The position numbers were made by a program, and so were the translations under genes. This document shows positions 19,472-29,092 of a stretch of DNA of 64,000 nucleotides, piece after piece; positions within the stretch are counted from its first letter, which is position 1, and each line of letters starts with the position of its first letter. The notes beneath the pieces were generated by a model. It was not told where the DNA came from and ran no database searches. It saw nothing but the letters and a program-made list of their open reading frames with translations. The stretch comes from Acinetobacter calcoaceticus DSM 30006 = CIP 81.8 (GTDB lineage Bacteria > Pseudomonadota > Gammaproteobacteria > Pseudomonadales > Moraxellaceae), in NCBI RefSeq assembly GCF_000368965.1, contig NZ_KB849780.1, positions 186,001 through 250,000 of the forward strand. The letters run 5' to 3'.

Positions 19472-20791
19472 TTAGTGCGAATCTAAAGGGTAGAGTTTTG
19501 CAGCACTATGTTCACTCGATGAAAAAATAGAGAAGAGGCTAGAAAACCACATCATGATTCTTTGGAAAATATTGGCTTCTTCAATATGTACGTTATCTTC
19601 AATTTGAAGACTACGGATCAGCTGGTTGTTTTGATAAATAGATACTGTTGCCAAACTCATGACTTTCATTAATGGTGCAGTTAACTGTTTTTCATTTAGT
19701 TCAATGTTTACATGTGTTTGAGTCTTTTCGAGTGGAGCAATCACTTTTGGCTGTAAATTACTATCAAGTACTTGAATGCGTTGAGTCACATTGTCAAAAG
19801 TATTTAAGTCAATGGGAGTAGGTTCAGCATATAAAGATGTCGTTACAATCGTCGGTTGCTTTGTTGCGACCTTAAACATTTTTAGAGTCGATTTTACAAC
19901 AGGCAGTTCGGCAATTAATTTCTGCTCAGGAATAATGACTTCATCGCGCGTGTAAGCATAAGCAAGATTCATTAACTTATCTGCAATCTCCGCTCGTTTT
20001 ACCGCACTCGGTGTACCTAAAACAATTACTAATAAACGTCTTTGAGCTAAGTCTGATGAAAATGAAGGACGTGAAGCTGTTAATGCTAAATTATAACCAG
20101 CTGCTTTAGTGTAACCAGTTTTTAGACCGTCAACAGATGGGTCATATTTCAGTGCAAGGTTGGTCGCATGATGGAAGCGTTGGTTGTAGCTAAAGCTTGG
20201 CATTTTTGAATAATGTAAATATTCAGGAGTTTGTTTAATTAAAGCCTGACCTAATAAGCTTAAATCATGAGCCGTAGTGTAATGATCAGGCATCGTAATT
20301 CCGGGAGGATTACTAAAATGAGTATCTTTCATACCCAAAGCTTGAGCTTCCTGATTCATACGTTGTACAAAGTGAGGAACATCCCCAGAAATTTTTTCAG
20401 CTAAAGTCACGGCTGCATCATTAGCAGACATCACAATTAAACCTGCCAATAACTGATCAACTGAAATTTGTTCACCAGCTTTAAGATACATTTGTGATTC
20501 ATCCCACTGCACGACACTTACCACCGGCGTTGCAGTAATGATTTCTTCTTTTTTCAGCTTTCCAGCTTTAATCTCTTTTAAGGCAATATAAGCAACCATC
20601 ATTTTGGTTAAAGATGCTGGTGCGCGTTGCACATGGCTATTATGCTCGGCAATGATTTGACCCGATTGAGTATCTACAATAGTCCATGCAGCGGCTTCAA
20701 CACTTTCAGGTGCAATATTGAGTAACGCAGCATTGGTTAGGGTAGTGCAGAAAATACTAAAGAGGGTAAAAAGAGATAGAAAAAATTTCAC
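19472..20791 (-). CDS. dacC: D-alanyl-D-alanine carboxypeptidase (PBP5/6 type)
   Basis: Low-molecular-weight penicillin-binding protein that removes the terminal D-Ala from peptidoglycan stem peptides in the periplasm. There is a signal peptide at about 1-21. The S11 active site is complete: SLTK near 61-64, the SAN triad near 124, and KTG in DGLKTGYT near 223. A beta-rich C-terminal domain (about 285-385) and a final amphipathic helix with MMWFSSLF near 413-420 anchor it to the inner membrane. The 439 aa length is slightly longer than E. coli PBP5. The choice of dacC over dacA is by general similarity only. Divergent from the M61 peptidase gene. Confidence 0.88.
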   Translation of the reverse strand: MKFFLSLFTLFSIFCTTLTNAALLNIAPESVEAAAWTIVDTQSGQIIAEHNSHVQRAPASLTKMMVAYIALKEIKAGKLKKEEIITATPVVSVVQWDESQMYLKAGEQISVDQLLAGLIVMSANDAAVTLAEKISGDVPHFVQRMNQEAQALGMKDTHFSNPPGITMPDHYTTAHDLSLLGQALIKQTPEYLHYSKMPSFSYNQRFHHATNLALKYDPSVDGLKTGYTKAAGYNLALTASRPSFSSDLAQRRLLVIVLGTPSAVKRAEIADKLMNLAYAYTRDEVIIPEQKLIAELPVVKSTLKMFKVATKQPTIVTTSLYAEPTPIDLNTFDNVTQRIQVLDSNLQPKVIAPLEKTQTHVNIELNEKQLTAPLMKVMSLATVSIYQNNQLIRSLQIEDNVHIEEANIFQRIMMWFSSLFSIFSSSEHSAAKLYPLDSH

Positions 20792-20961
20792 GGATGACCT
20801 TAACTTTCACTGGCAAATACGGGACACAGATGCACAGCATGCTATGCCTTTTTTTAATCGAAGGCTAGTGGGAATTGTTGCCAAAAAATACATCTACGCA
20901 AGACGATACAAAAAAGTGATAATCTAATGTGAAGCCGTTCTTATTTTAAATTGAAGAATTT

Positions 20962-22665
20962 ATGTTGCATTATCAAATTGAGTTCGATGATTACAAACAA
21001 CACCTTGTTCACGTGACAATTCGTTTTTTAGCCAATCCGAATCAGGAACTTTGGCTGCCAACGTGGATTCCGGGTAGTTATCTAATTCGAGAGTTCTCAA
21101 AACATATTGAATCCGTTAAAGCTTATGATGAAGCTGGACGTATGCTGGACATTAAAAAAACGAGCAAGAATCGCTGGCGTTTATTTAATACAGATCACGA
21201 ATTAATGACGATTGAATATGATGTCTATGCATATGATTTGTCTGTACGTGGCGCATATGTAGACCAGACGCGTCTATATATTAATCCTGCGTGTGTATGT
21301 TTGGCTTTAGATGGACAGGAGCAGTCTGCTTGTGAAGTCGAAGTTTTCTTGCCAGATGAGTTAAAGCATTTTCAGTTAGCAACCGGCTTAGCTTCAAAAA
21401 GTTTAGTCAAAGGGCGCTTTACTTTAAAAGCCGATCATTATGATCAATTGATTGATAGTCCGTTTGAACTGGCTGATCAAATGCGCTTTGGCTTCGAAAC
21501 ACATGGCATTGAACATGAGTTTGTAATTTCTGGTCCACATAATGCCAATATTGATCGCTTAAAAGCCGATATTGAAAAGATTTGTGCAGCTGAAATAAAT
21601 ATGTTTGGTTCAGCGCCATTTAAAAACTATACCTTTATGACGATGGCAACAGGGAATAGTTATGGTGGATTAGAACATTGCAATAGTACAAGTCTGATTA
21701 CACCACGCGACGATTTGCCAAAATCGAATGAACCAACTGAACCTTCTAAAGATTATCAACGCTTTTTAGGCTTATGTAGTCATGAATATTTTCATTCATG
21801 GTTAGTAAAGTTTATCCGTCCTGAAAACTTTGCAAATTATAATTTGCACCAAGAAGGCTACACATCTTTACTTTGGATATTTGAAGGCTTTACTTCATAT
21901 TATGATGACCTGATTTTATTGCGTAGTGGCGTCATTTCTCAGAAGTCTTATCTTGATTTACTCAAAGCACAAATTGATCGCTATTTGCAAAACCCAGGTC
22001 GTTTTGTTCAAACAGTTGCCGAATCAAGTTTTGATGCTTGGATCAAATTTTATCGTCAAGATGAAAACTCAAATAATGCAGGTACCAGTTATTACAATAA
22101 AGGTTCATTGGTAGCGTTATGCCTAGATTTAGGTTTACGTCTACGTGGTTCTAGTCTTGATGCTTTAATGCGTCGGTTATATGAAAATACTCAAAATGGT
22201 ATACAAGTAAATGAGCGAACCATTTTTGATTTATGTAAAGAACTGACGGGTGATAACTGGATTGAACAGATTAATCATTTGATTAACACGACTGATGAAT
22301 TACCACTTGATCAGTTGCTTCCTGAATTTGGCTTAAGCTATAGAGTTAAAACTGACAAATCTTTGCCATTAGGCTTGAAACTTGTCGATAAGCCAGAAGG
22401 CGTACTCGTGCAAAGTGCTCGCCGTGAGAGCGCTGGAGCAAAAGCAGGTATTTCTGCCAATGATGTGATTATTGCAATTGATGGTTTAAAAGCATCTACT
22501 AAGCTTATCGAGAAGTATGCAAAACAGGGTGGTACTTATACTGTATTTGCTTTCCGTCGTGATGAGTTAATATCTTTTGCAGTCGATTGCGCTACATCTG
22601 ATTTAACAGAAGTTGAACTTGTCGTTGAAGATCAAGCTAAAACTGAAAAATGGTTAAAAGCATAG
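20962..22665 (+). CDS. M61-family metallopeptidase with PDZ domain
   Basis: Predicted zinc aminopeptidase of the glycyl aminopeptidase family. The N-terminal M61 beta domain includes LWLPTWIPGSYLIREFSKH near 31-50. The zinc motif HEYFH is at about 274-278 (SHEYFHSW) with a downstream Glu in WIFEGFTSYY near 311. A C-terminal PDZ domain lies at about 465-545 (GVLVQSARRESAGAKAGI, then DVIIAIDG). There is no signal peptide, so it is probably cytoplasmic. At 567 aa it is within the family range. The physiological substrate is unknown. It ends at a strong terminator. Confidence 0.87.
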   Translation: MLHYQIEFDDYKQHLVHVTIRFLANPNQELWLPTWIPGSYLIREFSKHIESVKAYDEAGRMLDIKKTSKNRWRLFNTDHELMTIEYDVYAYDLSVRGAYVDQTRLYINPACVCLALDGQEQSACEVEVFLPDELKHFQLATGLASKSLVKGRFTLKADHYDQLIDSPFELADQMRFGFETHGIEHEFVISGPHNANIDRLKADIEKICAAEINMFGSAPFKNYTFMTMATGNSYGGLEHCNSTSLITPRDDLPKSNEPTEPSKDYQRFLGLCSHEYFHSWLVKFIRPENFANYNLHQEGYTSLLWIFEGFTSYYDDLILLRSGVISQKSYLDLLKAQIDRYLQNPGRFVQTVAESSFDAWIKFYRQDENSNNAGTSYYNKGSLVALCLDLGLRLRGSSLDALMRRLYENTQNGIQVNERTIFDLCKELTGDNWIEQINHLINTTDELPLDQLLPEFGLSYRVKTDKSLPLGLKLVDKPEGVLVQSARRESAGAKAGISANDVIIAIDGLKASTKLIEKYAKQGGTYTVFAFRRDELISFAVDCATSDLTEVELVVEDQAKTEKWLKA

Positions 22666-22685
22666 ATTAAAGCTAAATAGTTTAT

Positions 22686-22715
22686 AAAAAACCGATGTTT
22701 TGCACATCGGTTTTT
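22686..22715 (+). terminator. terminator of the M61 peptidase gene
   Basis: Stem ACCGATGT/ACATCGGT with a five-base loop, A run before and T run after, 20 bases past the stop. Confidence 0.85.
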
Positions 22716-23063
22716 ACTTTTAAGTACGTCCAAATGGTGAAATCTGTTTTACCTTTGAGTTTATTTTGAATGAAAAGTATAATAATTGTCAGAACACTGA
22801 AAGATATCTCATGTAATTTAATGATGTTTAATGCCTGAAAAGTGATCGGAATGTGTATATTACAATGACTTAGATATTAGAAAATTATCTATATATTTTA
22901 ATTATGTATTATTTCGCTACGAAATGTCGTTATCACTGGATATTTCGTTGACTGAAAGGCAATGAGAGTCGATACTCTCAGGGTTTTATTTAAGCATATC
23001 GGTTCGTAGGCACTGGGCCAAAAGCTCGGTCCTCAACACTCAATCAAACGGAAGGGGCTATAT
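22716..23063 (+). promoter_or_regulatory. long leader of the monomeric isocitrate dehydrogenase gene, candidate cis-RNA
   Basis: This non-coding stretch has an AT-rich upstream part (promoter) and a more GC-balanced, structured-looking last 120 bases. A hairpin lies at 22963-22980 (TGAGAGT, loop CGAT, ACTCTCA). A second G/C-rich segment around 23008-23032 can also pair. The ribosome binding site GAAGGGG is just before the ATG. An RNA motif called icd-II has been described upstream of NADP-isocitrate dehydrogenase genes; I cannot confirm a match by eye. Confidence 0.45.
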
Positions 23064-25301
23064 ATGGCTGGTGAAAAGTCAACTATTATTTACACACTGA
23101 CTGACGAGGCGCCACTATTGGCGACCTATTCGCTACTGCCGATCATTGAGACCTTTACTAAGCCAGCTGGCATCGAGATTATTAAAAGTGACATCTCTGT
23201 AGCTGCACGTGTGCTCGCAGAATTCGCTGAATACCTAAGTGAAGAGCAAAAGGTAACTGACAACCTTGCAGAGCTAGGTCGTCTTACACAAGATCCAGAT
23301 ACTAATATTATCAAACTCCCGAATATCAGTGCGTCTGTTGCGCAATTAACTGCATGTATCAAAGAGCTTCAATCAAAAGGTTATGCAATTCCTGATTATC
23401 CGGAAAATCCTACAAACGAAGAAGAAAAATCAATCAAAGCTCGTTATGGTAAGTGCCTTGGTTCAGCAGTAAACCCTGTCCTCCGTGAAGGTAACTCTGA
23501 CCGTCGTGCTCCAGCAGCAGTTAAAAATTACGCAAAAAAACACCCTCATTCAATGAGCGAGTGGAAACAGTGGTCACAAACTCATGTTTCACATATGGAA
23601 GAAGGTGACTTCTACCATGGCGAAAAATCAATGACACTTGATCGCGCACGTAATGTGAAAATGGAACTTATCACGAACAGTGGTAAGAGCATTGTTCTTA
23701 AGCCAAAAGTTGCGCTACAAGACGGCGAAATCATTGATTCAATGTTCATGAGCAAGAAAGCACTTTGTGATTTCTATGAAAAAGAACTTGATGATTGTAA
23801 AGAAGCAGGTATTTTGTTCTCTTTACACGTAAAAGCGACAATGATGAAAGTTTCACACCCGATCGTTTTTGGTCACTGTGTGAAAATCTATTACAAAGAA
23901 GCTTTCGAAAAACACGGTAAGTTATTTGACGAATTAGGTATTAACGTCAATAACGGTATGGCTGGGTTATACGAGAAAATCGAAACTCTTCCAACATCAT
24001 TACGTGAAGAAATCATTGAAGATTTACATGCTTGTCAAGAACACCGTCCTGCACTTGCAATGGTTGACTCGGCAAAAGGCATCACAAACTTCCATTCACC
24101 AAACGACATCATCGTTGATGCTTCTATGCCAGCTATGATCCGTGCTGGTGGTAAAATGTGGGGTGCTGATGGTAAGCAATATGATGCTAAAGCTGTTATG
24201 CCAGAATCAACATTTGCTCGTATTTACCAAGAAATGATCAACTTCTGTAAGTGGCATGGTAACTTCGATCCGAAGACTATGGGTACTGTACCGAACGTTG
24301 GCTTGATGGCTCAAAAAGCTGAAGAATACGGTTCTCACGACAAGACTTTTGAAATTTCAGAAGCTGGTATTGCAAACATTACCGATCTTGACACTGGTGA
24401 AGTGTTATTGACTCAAAATGTTGAAGAAGGCGATATCTGGCGCATGTGTCAGGTTAAAGATGCTCCGATTCGTGACTGGGTAAAACTTGCAGTAACTCGT
24501 GCACGTAACTCAGGCATGCCTGCGATCTTCTGGCTTGACCCATACCGTCCACACGAAAATGAATTGATCAAGAAAGTACAAAAGTACTTAAAAGATCATG
24601 ATACGAATGGCTTGGATATTGAGATCATGTCTCAAGTTCGTGCAATGCGTTATACACTTGAGCGTGTAGTACGTGGTCTAGATACTATTTCTGTGACTGG
24701 TAACATCTTACGTGACTACTTAACTGACTTGTTCCCAATTATGGAACTTGGTACTTCTGCGAAAATGTTGTCTATCGTTCCGCTTATGGCGGGCGGCGGT
24801 ATGTACGAGACGGGTGCGGGTGGTTCAGCGCCAAAACACGTACAGCAACTTGTTGAAGAAAACCACTTGCGTTGGGATTCGCTTGGTGAGTTCCTTGCTT
24901 TAGCAGCTTCTTTAGAAGAAATGGGTATTAAAGAAAATAATGCTCGTGCTAAGTTACTTGCGAAGACGCTTGATGAAGCAACTGACAAGTTGCTTGATAA
25001 TGATAAGTCTCCATCGCGCCGTACGGGTGAGATTGATAACCGTGGTAGCCATTTCTACTTGTCACTTTACTGGGCTGAAGCACTTGCTGCACAGGACGAA
25101 GATGCTGAGTTAAAAGCTAAATTTGCTTCACTGGCAAAAACTTTAGCTCAAGAAGAACCGAAGATTGTTGCTGAACTTGCTCAAGTACAAGGTAAACCAG
25201 CTGACATCGGTGGTTACTATGCAATTGATAAAGCAAAAGTAGATGCAGTAATGCGTCCAAGTGCTACATTCAATGCAGTTCTTGCAACTGTTAATGCTTA
25301 A
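23064..25301 (+). CDS. icd2: NADP-dependent isocitrate dehydrogenase, monomeric type
   Basis: Oxidatively decarboxylates isocitrate to 2-oxoglutarate with NADP in the TCA cycle. This is the large monomeric IDH (IDH-II), unrelated in length to the dimeric enzyme. At 745 aa it matches the usual 740 or so. Typical segments are [19 protein letters not shown] near 142-160, [19 protein letters not shown] near 265-283, [14 protein letters not shown] near 549 and [14 protein letters not shown] near 582-595, in the region that binds substrate and NADP. In Acinetobacter and Psychrobacter this isozyme is linked to acetate growth or cold. It ends at a perfect-palindrome terminator. A dimeric isozyme gene lies 1.1 kb downstream. 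Confidence 0.96.
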   Translation: MAGEKSTIIYTLTDEAPLLATYSLLPIIETFTKPAGIEIIKSDISVAARVLAEFAEYLSEEQKVTDNLAELGRLTQDPDTNIIKLPNISASVAQLTACIKELQSKGYAIPDYPENPTNEEEKSIKARYGKCLGSAVNPVLREGNSDRRAPAAVKNYAKKHPHSMSEWKQWSQTHVSHMEEGDFYHGEKSMTLDRARNVKMELITNSGKSIVLKPKVALQDGEIIDSMFMSKKALCDFYEKELDDCKEAGILFSLHVKATMMKVSHPIVFGHCVKIYYKEAFEKHGKLFDELGINVNNGMAGLYEKIETLPTSLREEIIEDLHACQEHRPALAMVDSAKGITNFHSPNDIIVDASMPAMIRAGGKMWGADGKQYDAKAVMPESTFARIYQEMINFCKWHGNFDPKTMGTVPNVGLMAQKAEEYGSHDKTFEISEAGIANITDLDTGEVLLTQNVEEGDIWRMCQVKDAPIRDWVKLAVTRARNSGMPAIFWLDPYRPHENELIKKVQKYLKDHDTNGLDIEIMSQVRAMRYTLERVVRGLDTISVTGNILRDYLTDLFPIMELGTSAKMLSIVPLMAGGGMYETGAGGSAPKHVQQLVEENHLRWDSLGEFLALAASLEEMGIKENNARAKLLAKTLDEATDKLLDNDKSPSRRTGEIDNRGSHFYLSLYWAEALAAQDEDAELKAKFASLAKTLAQEEPKIVAELAQVQGKPADIGGYYAIDKAKVDAVMRPSATFNAVLATVNA

Positions 25302-25330
25302 TTACTAATTCGTTAGTAAATAGCTTAAGG

Positions 25331-25356
25331 GCCGGTGCATATGCACCGGCTTTTTT
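25331..25356 (+). terminator. terminator of icd2
   Basis: A perfect 20-base palindrome with arms GCCGGTGCAT/ATGCACCGGC is followed by six T residues. Confidence 0.9.
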
Positions 25357-25381
25357 ATTTTTAGAAAAATAAAAGGCATTA

Positions 25382-25405
25382 AAAAAGCCCACCTAGGTGA
25401 GCTTT
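25382..25405 (-). terminator. terminator of rluE
   Basis: AAAGC-CACCT/AGGTG-GCTTT stem with a one-base mismatch, followed on the minus strand by a T run; it lies just after the rluE stop. Confidence 0.65.
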
Positions 25406-25418
25406 GAAAATTTACATC

Positions 25419-26207
25419 TTATCGATCATTACGGCCACGACCACGTGGTGCTTTAGCATTTGGACGAGTTGTACCATTGGTTTTACGACGTGGTTTTTCA
25501 CCTTCATCCATCTGCCAAATACGTTTTGTACCAGACTTCTTCGTAGAACCGTCTTTATTCTTGCGAACCATTGGTTTACCACCAGTACCACCTGGTTTTT
25601 TCACATATGAACGTGAACGATAAGGTTCTTCAGCTGGAACATCTTTAAAGTCAGGGTAAAGCAAAGGCTCAATTTCCTTAACATCACCAGGTTTTAAACC
25701 GAGTTGAACTAAATCAATTGAACCAATTTTAGTACGAATTAAACGTAAAGTTGGAAAACCTACCGCAGAAGTCATACGACGAACTTGACGGTTACGGCCT
25801 TCGCAAATTGAAATTTCGATCCAAGATGTTGGAATATTTGCACGAAAACGTACAGGCGGGTTACGTTCCCATAACCATTCAGGTTCACTTACTTTAATGG
25901 CGGTGGCAGGAAGCGTCATACCATCATTAAGTTCTACACCTTTACGAAGCTGCTCAAGCGCTTCTTCAGTTACATCGCCATCAACTTGAACTAAATACGT
26001 TTTGTATTTTTTATTTGCAGGGTTAGTAATGAACTGATTCAAACCACCATGATCAGTTAAAAAAACTAAACCCTCAGAGTCCATATCAAGACGGCCTGCC
26101 AAACGCAAAGTCGGGTCATCAACAAAGTCAGAGACGGTCATATGCGCTTCGTCTTTACGAAACTGGGAGAGAACGTCATATGGTTTGTTGAGAATGACAA
26201 TTTTCAT
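25419..26207 (-). CDS. rluE: 23S rRNA pseudouridine synthase RluE
   Basis: Member of the RsuA/RluB/E/F family. In E. coli, RluE makes pseudouridine at position 2457 of 23S rRNA. The catalytic motif is AGRLDMDSEGLVFLT near 37-51, with Asp in GRLD. The second conserved block is EGRNRQVRRM near 135-144. There is no N-terminal S4 domain, which fits RluE rather than RluB or RluF. After about residue 195 comes a basic, Gly/Lys/Arg-rich tail likely to bind RNA. The 262 aa length is longer than E. coli RluE because of this tail. It lies on the opposite strand between the two isocitrate dehydrogenase genes. Confidence 0.85.
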   Translation of the reverse strand: MKIVILNKPYDVLSQFRKDEAHMTVSDFVDDPTLRLAGRLDMDSEGLVFLTDHGGLNQFITNPANKKYKTYLVQVDGDVTEEALEQLRKGVELNDGMTLPATAIKVSEPEWLWERNPPVRFRANIPTSWIEISICEGRNRQVRRMTSAVGFPTLRLIRTKIGSIDLVQLGLKPGDVKEIEPLLYPDFKDVPAEEPYRSRSYVKKPGGTGGKPMVRKNKDGSTKKSGTKRIWQMDEGEKPRRKTNGTTRPNAKAPRGRGRNDR

Positions 26208-26261
26208 AAAAAATGACTTCTTCTTTCAAATAACTAGAGAAAACATTGAGGTTTATTTAAG

Positions 26262-26283
26262 TGAGAAATCTTATTATTTCTCA
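26262..26283 (+). repeat. inverted repeat upstream of icd
   Basis: TGAGAAAT/ATTTCTCA arms around a six-base spacer, in the gap between rluE and icd. It could be an operator for either divergent gene or a leader hairpin; there is no direct evidence for a function. Confidence 0.35.
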
Positions 26284-26403
26284 TATAAATCCCAAAAATG
26301 ATTAATTTCAATTAAGCTATTATGCGTTAAGAAGAGTTGAAAGTATTGTGTATCGATAATTATTTTTAGTTAATTAAGTATTATAAAAGGGAGAATTCAC
26401 ATA

Positions 26404-27660
26404 ATGGGTTATCAGAAGATCGTGGTTCCTGCAGATGGCGACAAAATTAAAGTAAATGCAGACCTGTCACTGAATGTACCAAATCATCCAATTATTCCTT
26501 TCATTGAGGGTGATGGTATTGGTGTGGATATTACACCAACCATGAAAGCAGTCGTAGATGCTGCTATTTTAAAAGCTTACGGCGGCAAGCGCTCAATCGA
26601 ATGGATGGAAGTGTATTGCGGTGAAAAAGCCAATAAAATTTATGGCAGCTATATGCCGGAAGAAACTTTTGAAGCACTTCGTGAGTTCGTTGTCTCAATT
26701 AAAGGTCCGTTAACTACACCGGTTGGCGGCGGTATTCGATCATTAAACGTAGCCTTACGCCAAGAATTAGATTTATATGTTTGCGTACGTCCAGTGCGTT
26801 GGTTTGAAGGTGTACCTTCACCAGTTCAACACCCAGAATTAACGGACATGGTCATTTTCCGTGAGAATTCGGAAGATATCTATGCAGGGATTGAATGGAA
26901 AGCCGATTCTGAAGAGGCTAAAAAAGTCATTAGATTCCTTCAAGAAGAAATGGGTGTGACAAAAATCCGTTTCCCAGAAGGCTGTGGTATTGGAATTAAA
27001 CCTGTATCGAAAGAAGGTTCACAGCGTTTAGTACGTAAAGCCATTCAGTTTGCGATTGAAAATGATAAGCCTTCGGTGACGCTTGTTCACAAGGGTAATA
27101 TCATGAAATATACCGAAGGGGCATTCAAAGAGTGGGGTTATGAGCTGGCTCTAGATCGTTTTGGCGGGGAACTGATTGATGGCGGCCCATGGGTTAAAAT
27201 TAAAAACCCAAGAACTGGTAAAGATATCATCATTAAAGATGTGATTGCAGATGCGTTTTTACAACAGATCCTAATGCGTCCCGCAGACTACTCTGTTATT
27301 GCAACGCTTAATTTAAATGGTGACTATATTTCCGATGCGCTCGCAGCAGAAGTAGGCGGCATTGGTATTGCACCGGGTGCAAATATTGGTGGTGCAATTG
27401 CAGTTTATGAAGCAACTCATGGCACTGCGCCTAAATATGCTGGTCAAGATAAAGTAAACCCAGGTTCTATCATTTTGTCTGCGGAAATGATGTTACGTGA
27501 TATGGGCTGGACAGAAGCTGCTGATCTGATCATTAAAGGGATTTCGGGAGCGATTGCCGCTAAGACCGTAACTTACGATTTTGAGCGTTTAATGCCGGGT
27601 GCAACCTTGTTACGTTGCTCTGAATTTGGTGACGCGATTATAAAACATATGGGAGAGTAA
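26404..27660 (+). CDS. icd: NADP-dependent isocitrate dehydrogenase, homodimeric type
   Basis: The conventional 418 aa TCA-cycle isocitrate dehydrogenase, same reaction as the monomeric isozyme upstream. Motifs are [15 protein letters not shown] near 31-45 and [20 protein letters not shown] near 98-117 (the Ser of SLNV is the residue phosphorylated by AceK in E. coli). [12 protein letters not shown] near 158 and [19 protein letters not shown] near 338-356 follow, the latter in the NADP-binding loop. Coordinates include a GGGAG ribosome binding site 10 bases before the ATG. It ends at a terminator that also faces the small gene and the MFS gene coming from the other side. Confidence 0.96.
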   Translation: MGYQKIVVPADGDKIKVNADLSLNVPNHPIIPFIEGDGIGVDITPTMKAVVDAAILKAYGGKRSIEWMEVYCGEKANKIYGSYMPEETFEALREFVVSIKGPLTTPVGGGIRSLNVALRQELDLYVCVRPVRWFEGVPSPVQHPELTDMVIFRENSEDIYAGIEWKADSEEAKKVIRFLQEEMGVTKIRFPEGCGIGIKPVSKEGSQRLVRKAIQFAIENDKPSVTLVHKGNIMKYTEGAFKEWGYELALDRFGGELIDGGPWVKIKNPRTGKDIIIKDVIADAFLQQILMRPADYSVIATLNLNGDYISDALAAEVGGIGIAPGANIGGAIAVYEATHGTAPKYAGQDKVNPGSIILSAEMMLRDMGWTEAADLIIKGISGAIAAKTVTYDFERLMPGATLLRCSEFGDAIIKHMGE

Positions 27661-27669
27661 TCTTCTATT

Positions 27670-27697
27670 AAAAAGCCCTCGGTTGAGGGCTTTTTTT
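27670..27697. terminator. bidirectional terminator, icd / MFS operon
   Basis: Stem AAAGCCCTC/GAGGGCTTT with a GGTT loop, T run after and A run before. The stop of the small minus-strand frame touches its T tract. Confidence 0.85.
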
Positions 27698-27821
27698 ATT
27701 GCAAAAATTCAGAGTGCTTAGTGGTCTTCGTGATGCCGACTTTCTTTTGATAACTCTGATCTAGGGCCTGAATAAAAAGAACAAAGGCAATTAAAAATAG
27801 GGGGAAGAACAGAGATTTCAT
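27696..27821 (-). CDS. 41-aa single-helix protein, coupled to MFS gene
   Basis: Short frame starting at ATG 27819-27821, overlapping the MFS stop as ATGA. A GGAG motif lies about 10 bases upstream. The product begins MKSLFFPLFLIAFVLFIQAL, a clear single membrane segment, then a hydrophilic tail of about 20 residues. The coupling, the site and the helix make translation plausible. It might be an accessory subunit of the transporter, or a chance frame. I know of no named family. Confidence 0.45.
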   Translation of the reverse strand: MKSLFFPLFLIAFVLFIQALDQSYQKKVGITKTTKHSEFLQ

Positions 27822-28996
27822 AATTCGGTTTCTCCGAGAGTTGAGATGTAAGTAGGCCGTACAGGAAGTAAAAGGCAAACTGCAAAGAGTAGAATGATTC
27901 CACCCAAAAGAAAGAGATGTGCATAAGACCAATGCAAATGATGCAAAGTACTAATGATTACACCACCTAAAAGCTGAGTGCTAGCAAACCCAATCGTGGC
28001 AAGGCTCCATAGCTTTTGATAACGTTGCTCATAAATTTGTAAGAGGCTATAAGAGCTAATAAACACCGTTGCGGGAGTAAGTAATCCTGTAAGAAGGGAC
28101 GATAAAGCAAGCAAGGAAGTGGTCTGGGAAAAGAAAGGTAAAACAACAGCTAGACAATAAATGGCATATAACCATTTAATGGTGTGTAAATATCCTATTA
28201 TTCTGCTTAAGCAATAAGCGACAAATGCACCAATGCAGCTTCCTGTACCATAGAGAACCCAAAATAAATTCCTTTGCTCTAATGAAAAATGCAAAGTTCC
28301 AGATAAATAATCCATCCAGAATAGAGAGTGAGGAATATAAGCAAAGGCACTGCACATATAGGCAATAATAATGACAAGACCTAAACGTGATTTTTGTGAG
28401 GCTTGCAGGTTTGTAGAATGTGGCTTAATCACCTGAGCAGTATTACGACTTAATAATTGATAAAGCAGTACGCTTCCTAATATGGAGATACCCGCAAAAA
28501 TATCCCAAACATAATGCGCAGGTATATTTTTAAGTACAGGAATAATAATGGTGGCAGATAACACACCCACGCCAATCCCGCTAAATCCTAAGAAATTAAC
28601 TTTTAATCTTTGTGTGGTGGGAATGTATTTCATCGCAAAGCTCGGGGCTAAAATCATAAGTAAGCCGCCAGCAATACCAGAAACCGTACGCCAGAAAATG
28701 AACCATGCCAGAGGCATATCCATGAATGAGCAGCATAGGAGGCTGAGGCTGCCAGCAATAGTTGAGAGTACGATCATGGATGGGATGTACTTTTCTTTAA
28801 TACTCAATAACGCCAATAAGGCACCAATGAGATATCCCAATAAATTTGCGCTGCCTAAGAAACTGGCAAAATCATGGGTCCAGCGGTATTGCTCGATCAT
28901 GATGGGCATGAGCGCGGTATAGGAAAACCTAAAAACACCAATTCCCAAACAAGTTGCCAAAAAGACAATTAAGCTCATTCGATAAAACGTAGACAT
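27818..28996 (-). CDS. MFS transporter, YbfB/YjiJ-like
   Basis: Inner-membrane major facilitator with about 12 hydrophobic segments. FLATCLGIGVFRFSYTALMP at the N-terminus and AWFIFWRTVSGIAGGLLMIL near 95-115 are typical of the YbfB/YjiJ family (uncharacterised sugar-transporter-like). The substrate is unknown. The frame stays open to ATG 29042-29044; I prefer ATG 28994-28996 because it starts just before the first membrane helix, but neither has a good ribosome binding site. It is divergent from a LysR gene, so that regulator is its likely controller. The stop overlaps a 41-aa frame. Confidence 0.8.
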   Translation of the reverse strand: MSTFYRMSLIVFLATCLGIGVFRFSYTALMPIMIEQYRWTHDFASFLGSANLLGYLIGALLALLSIKEKYIPSMIVLSTIAGSLSLLCCSFMDMPLAWFIFWRTVSGIAGGLLMILAPSFAMKYIPTTQRLKVNFLGFSGIGVGVLSATIIIPVLKNIPAHYVWDIFAGISILGSVLLYQLLSRNTAQVIKPHSTNLQASQKSRLGLVIIIAYMCSAFAYIPHSLFWMDYLSGTLHFSLEQRNLFWVLYGTGSCIGAFVAYCLSRIIGYLHTIKWLYAIYCLAVVLPFFSQTTSLLALSSLLTGLLTPATVFISSYSLLQIYEQRYQKLWSLATIGFASTQLLGGVIISTLHHLHWSYAHLFLLGGIILLFAVCLLLPVRPTYISTLGETEL

Positions 28997-29092
28997 GAGA
29001 AGATGCTCAATTTTTTTATTATTAAAAGCTAGTTTTGTAATCATTAAAAATGATTTAATAAGATGATAGTTATCTTATTTTGAGATAGTGTA

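Noticed and set aside
28548..28922. 124-aa plus-strand frame inside the MFS gene
   Set aside because: Lies fully antisense to a well-supported membrane protein, with no ribosome binding site and no family resemblance.
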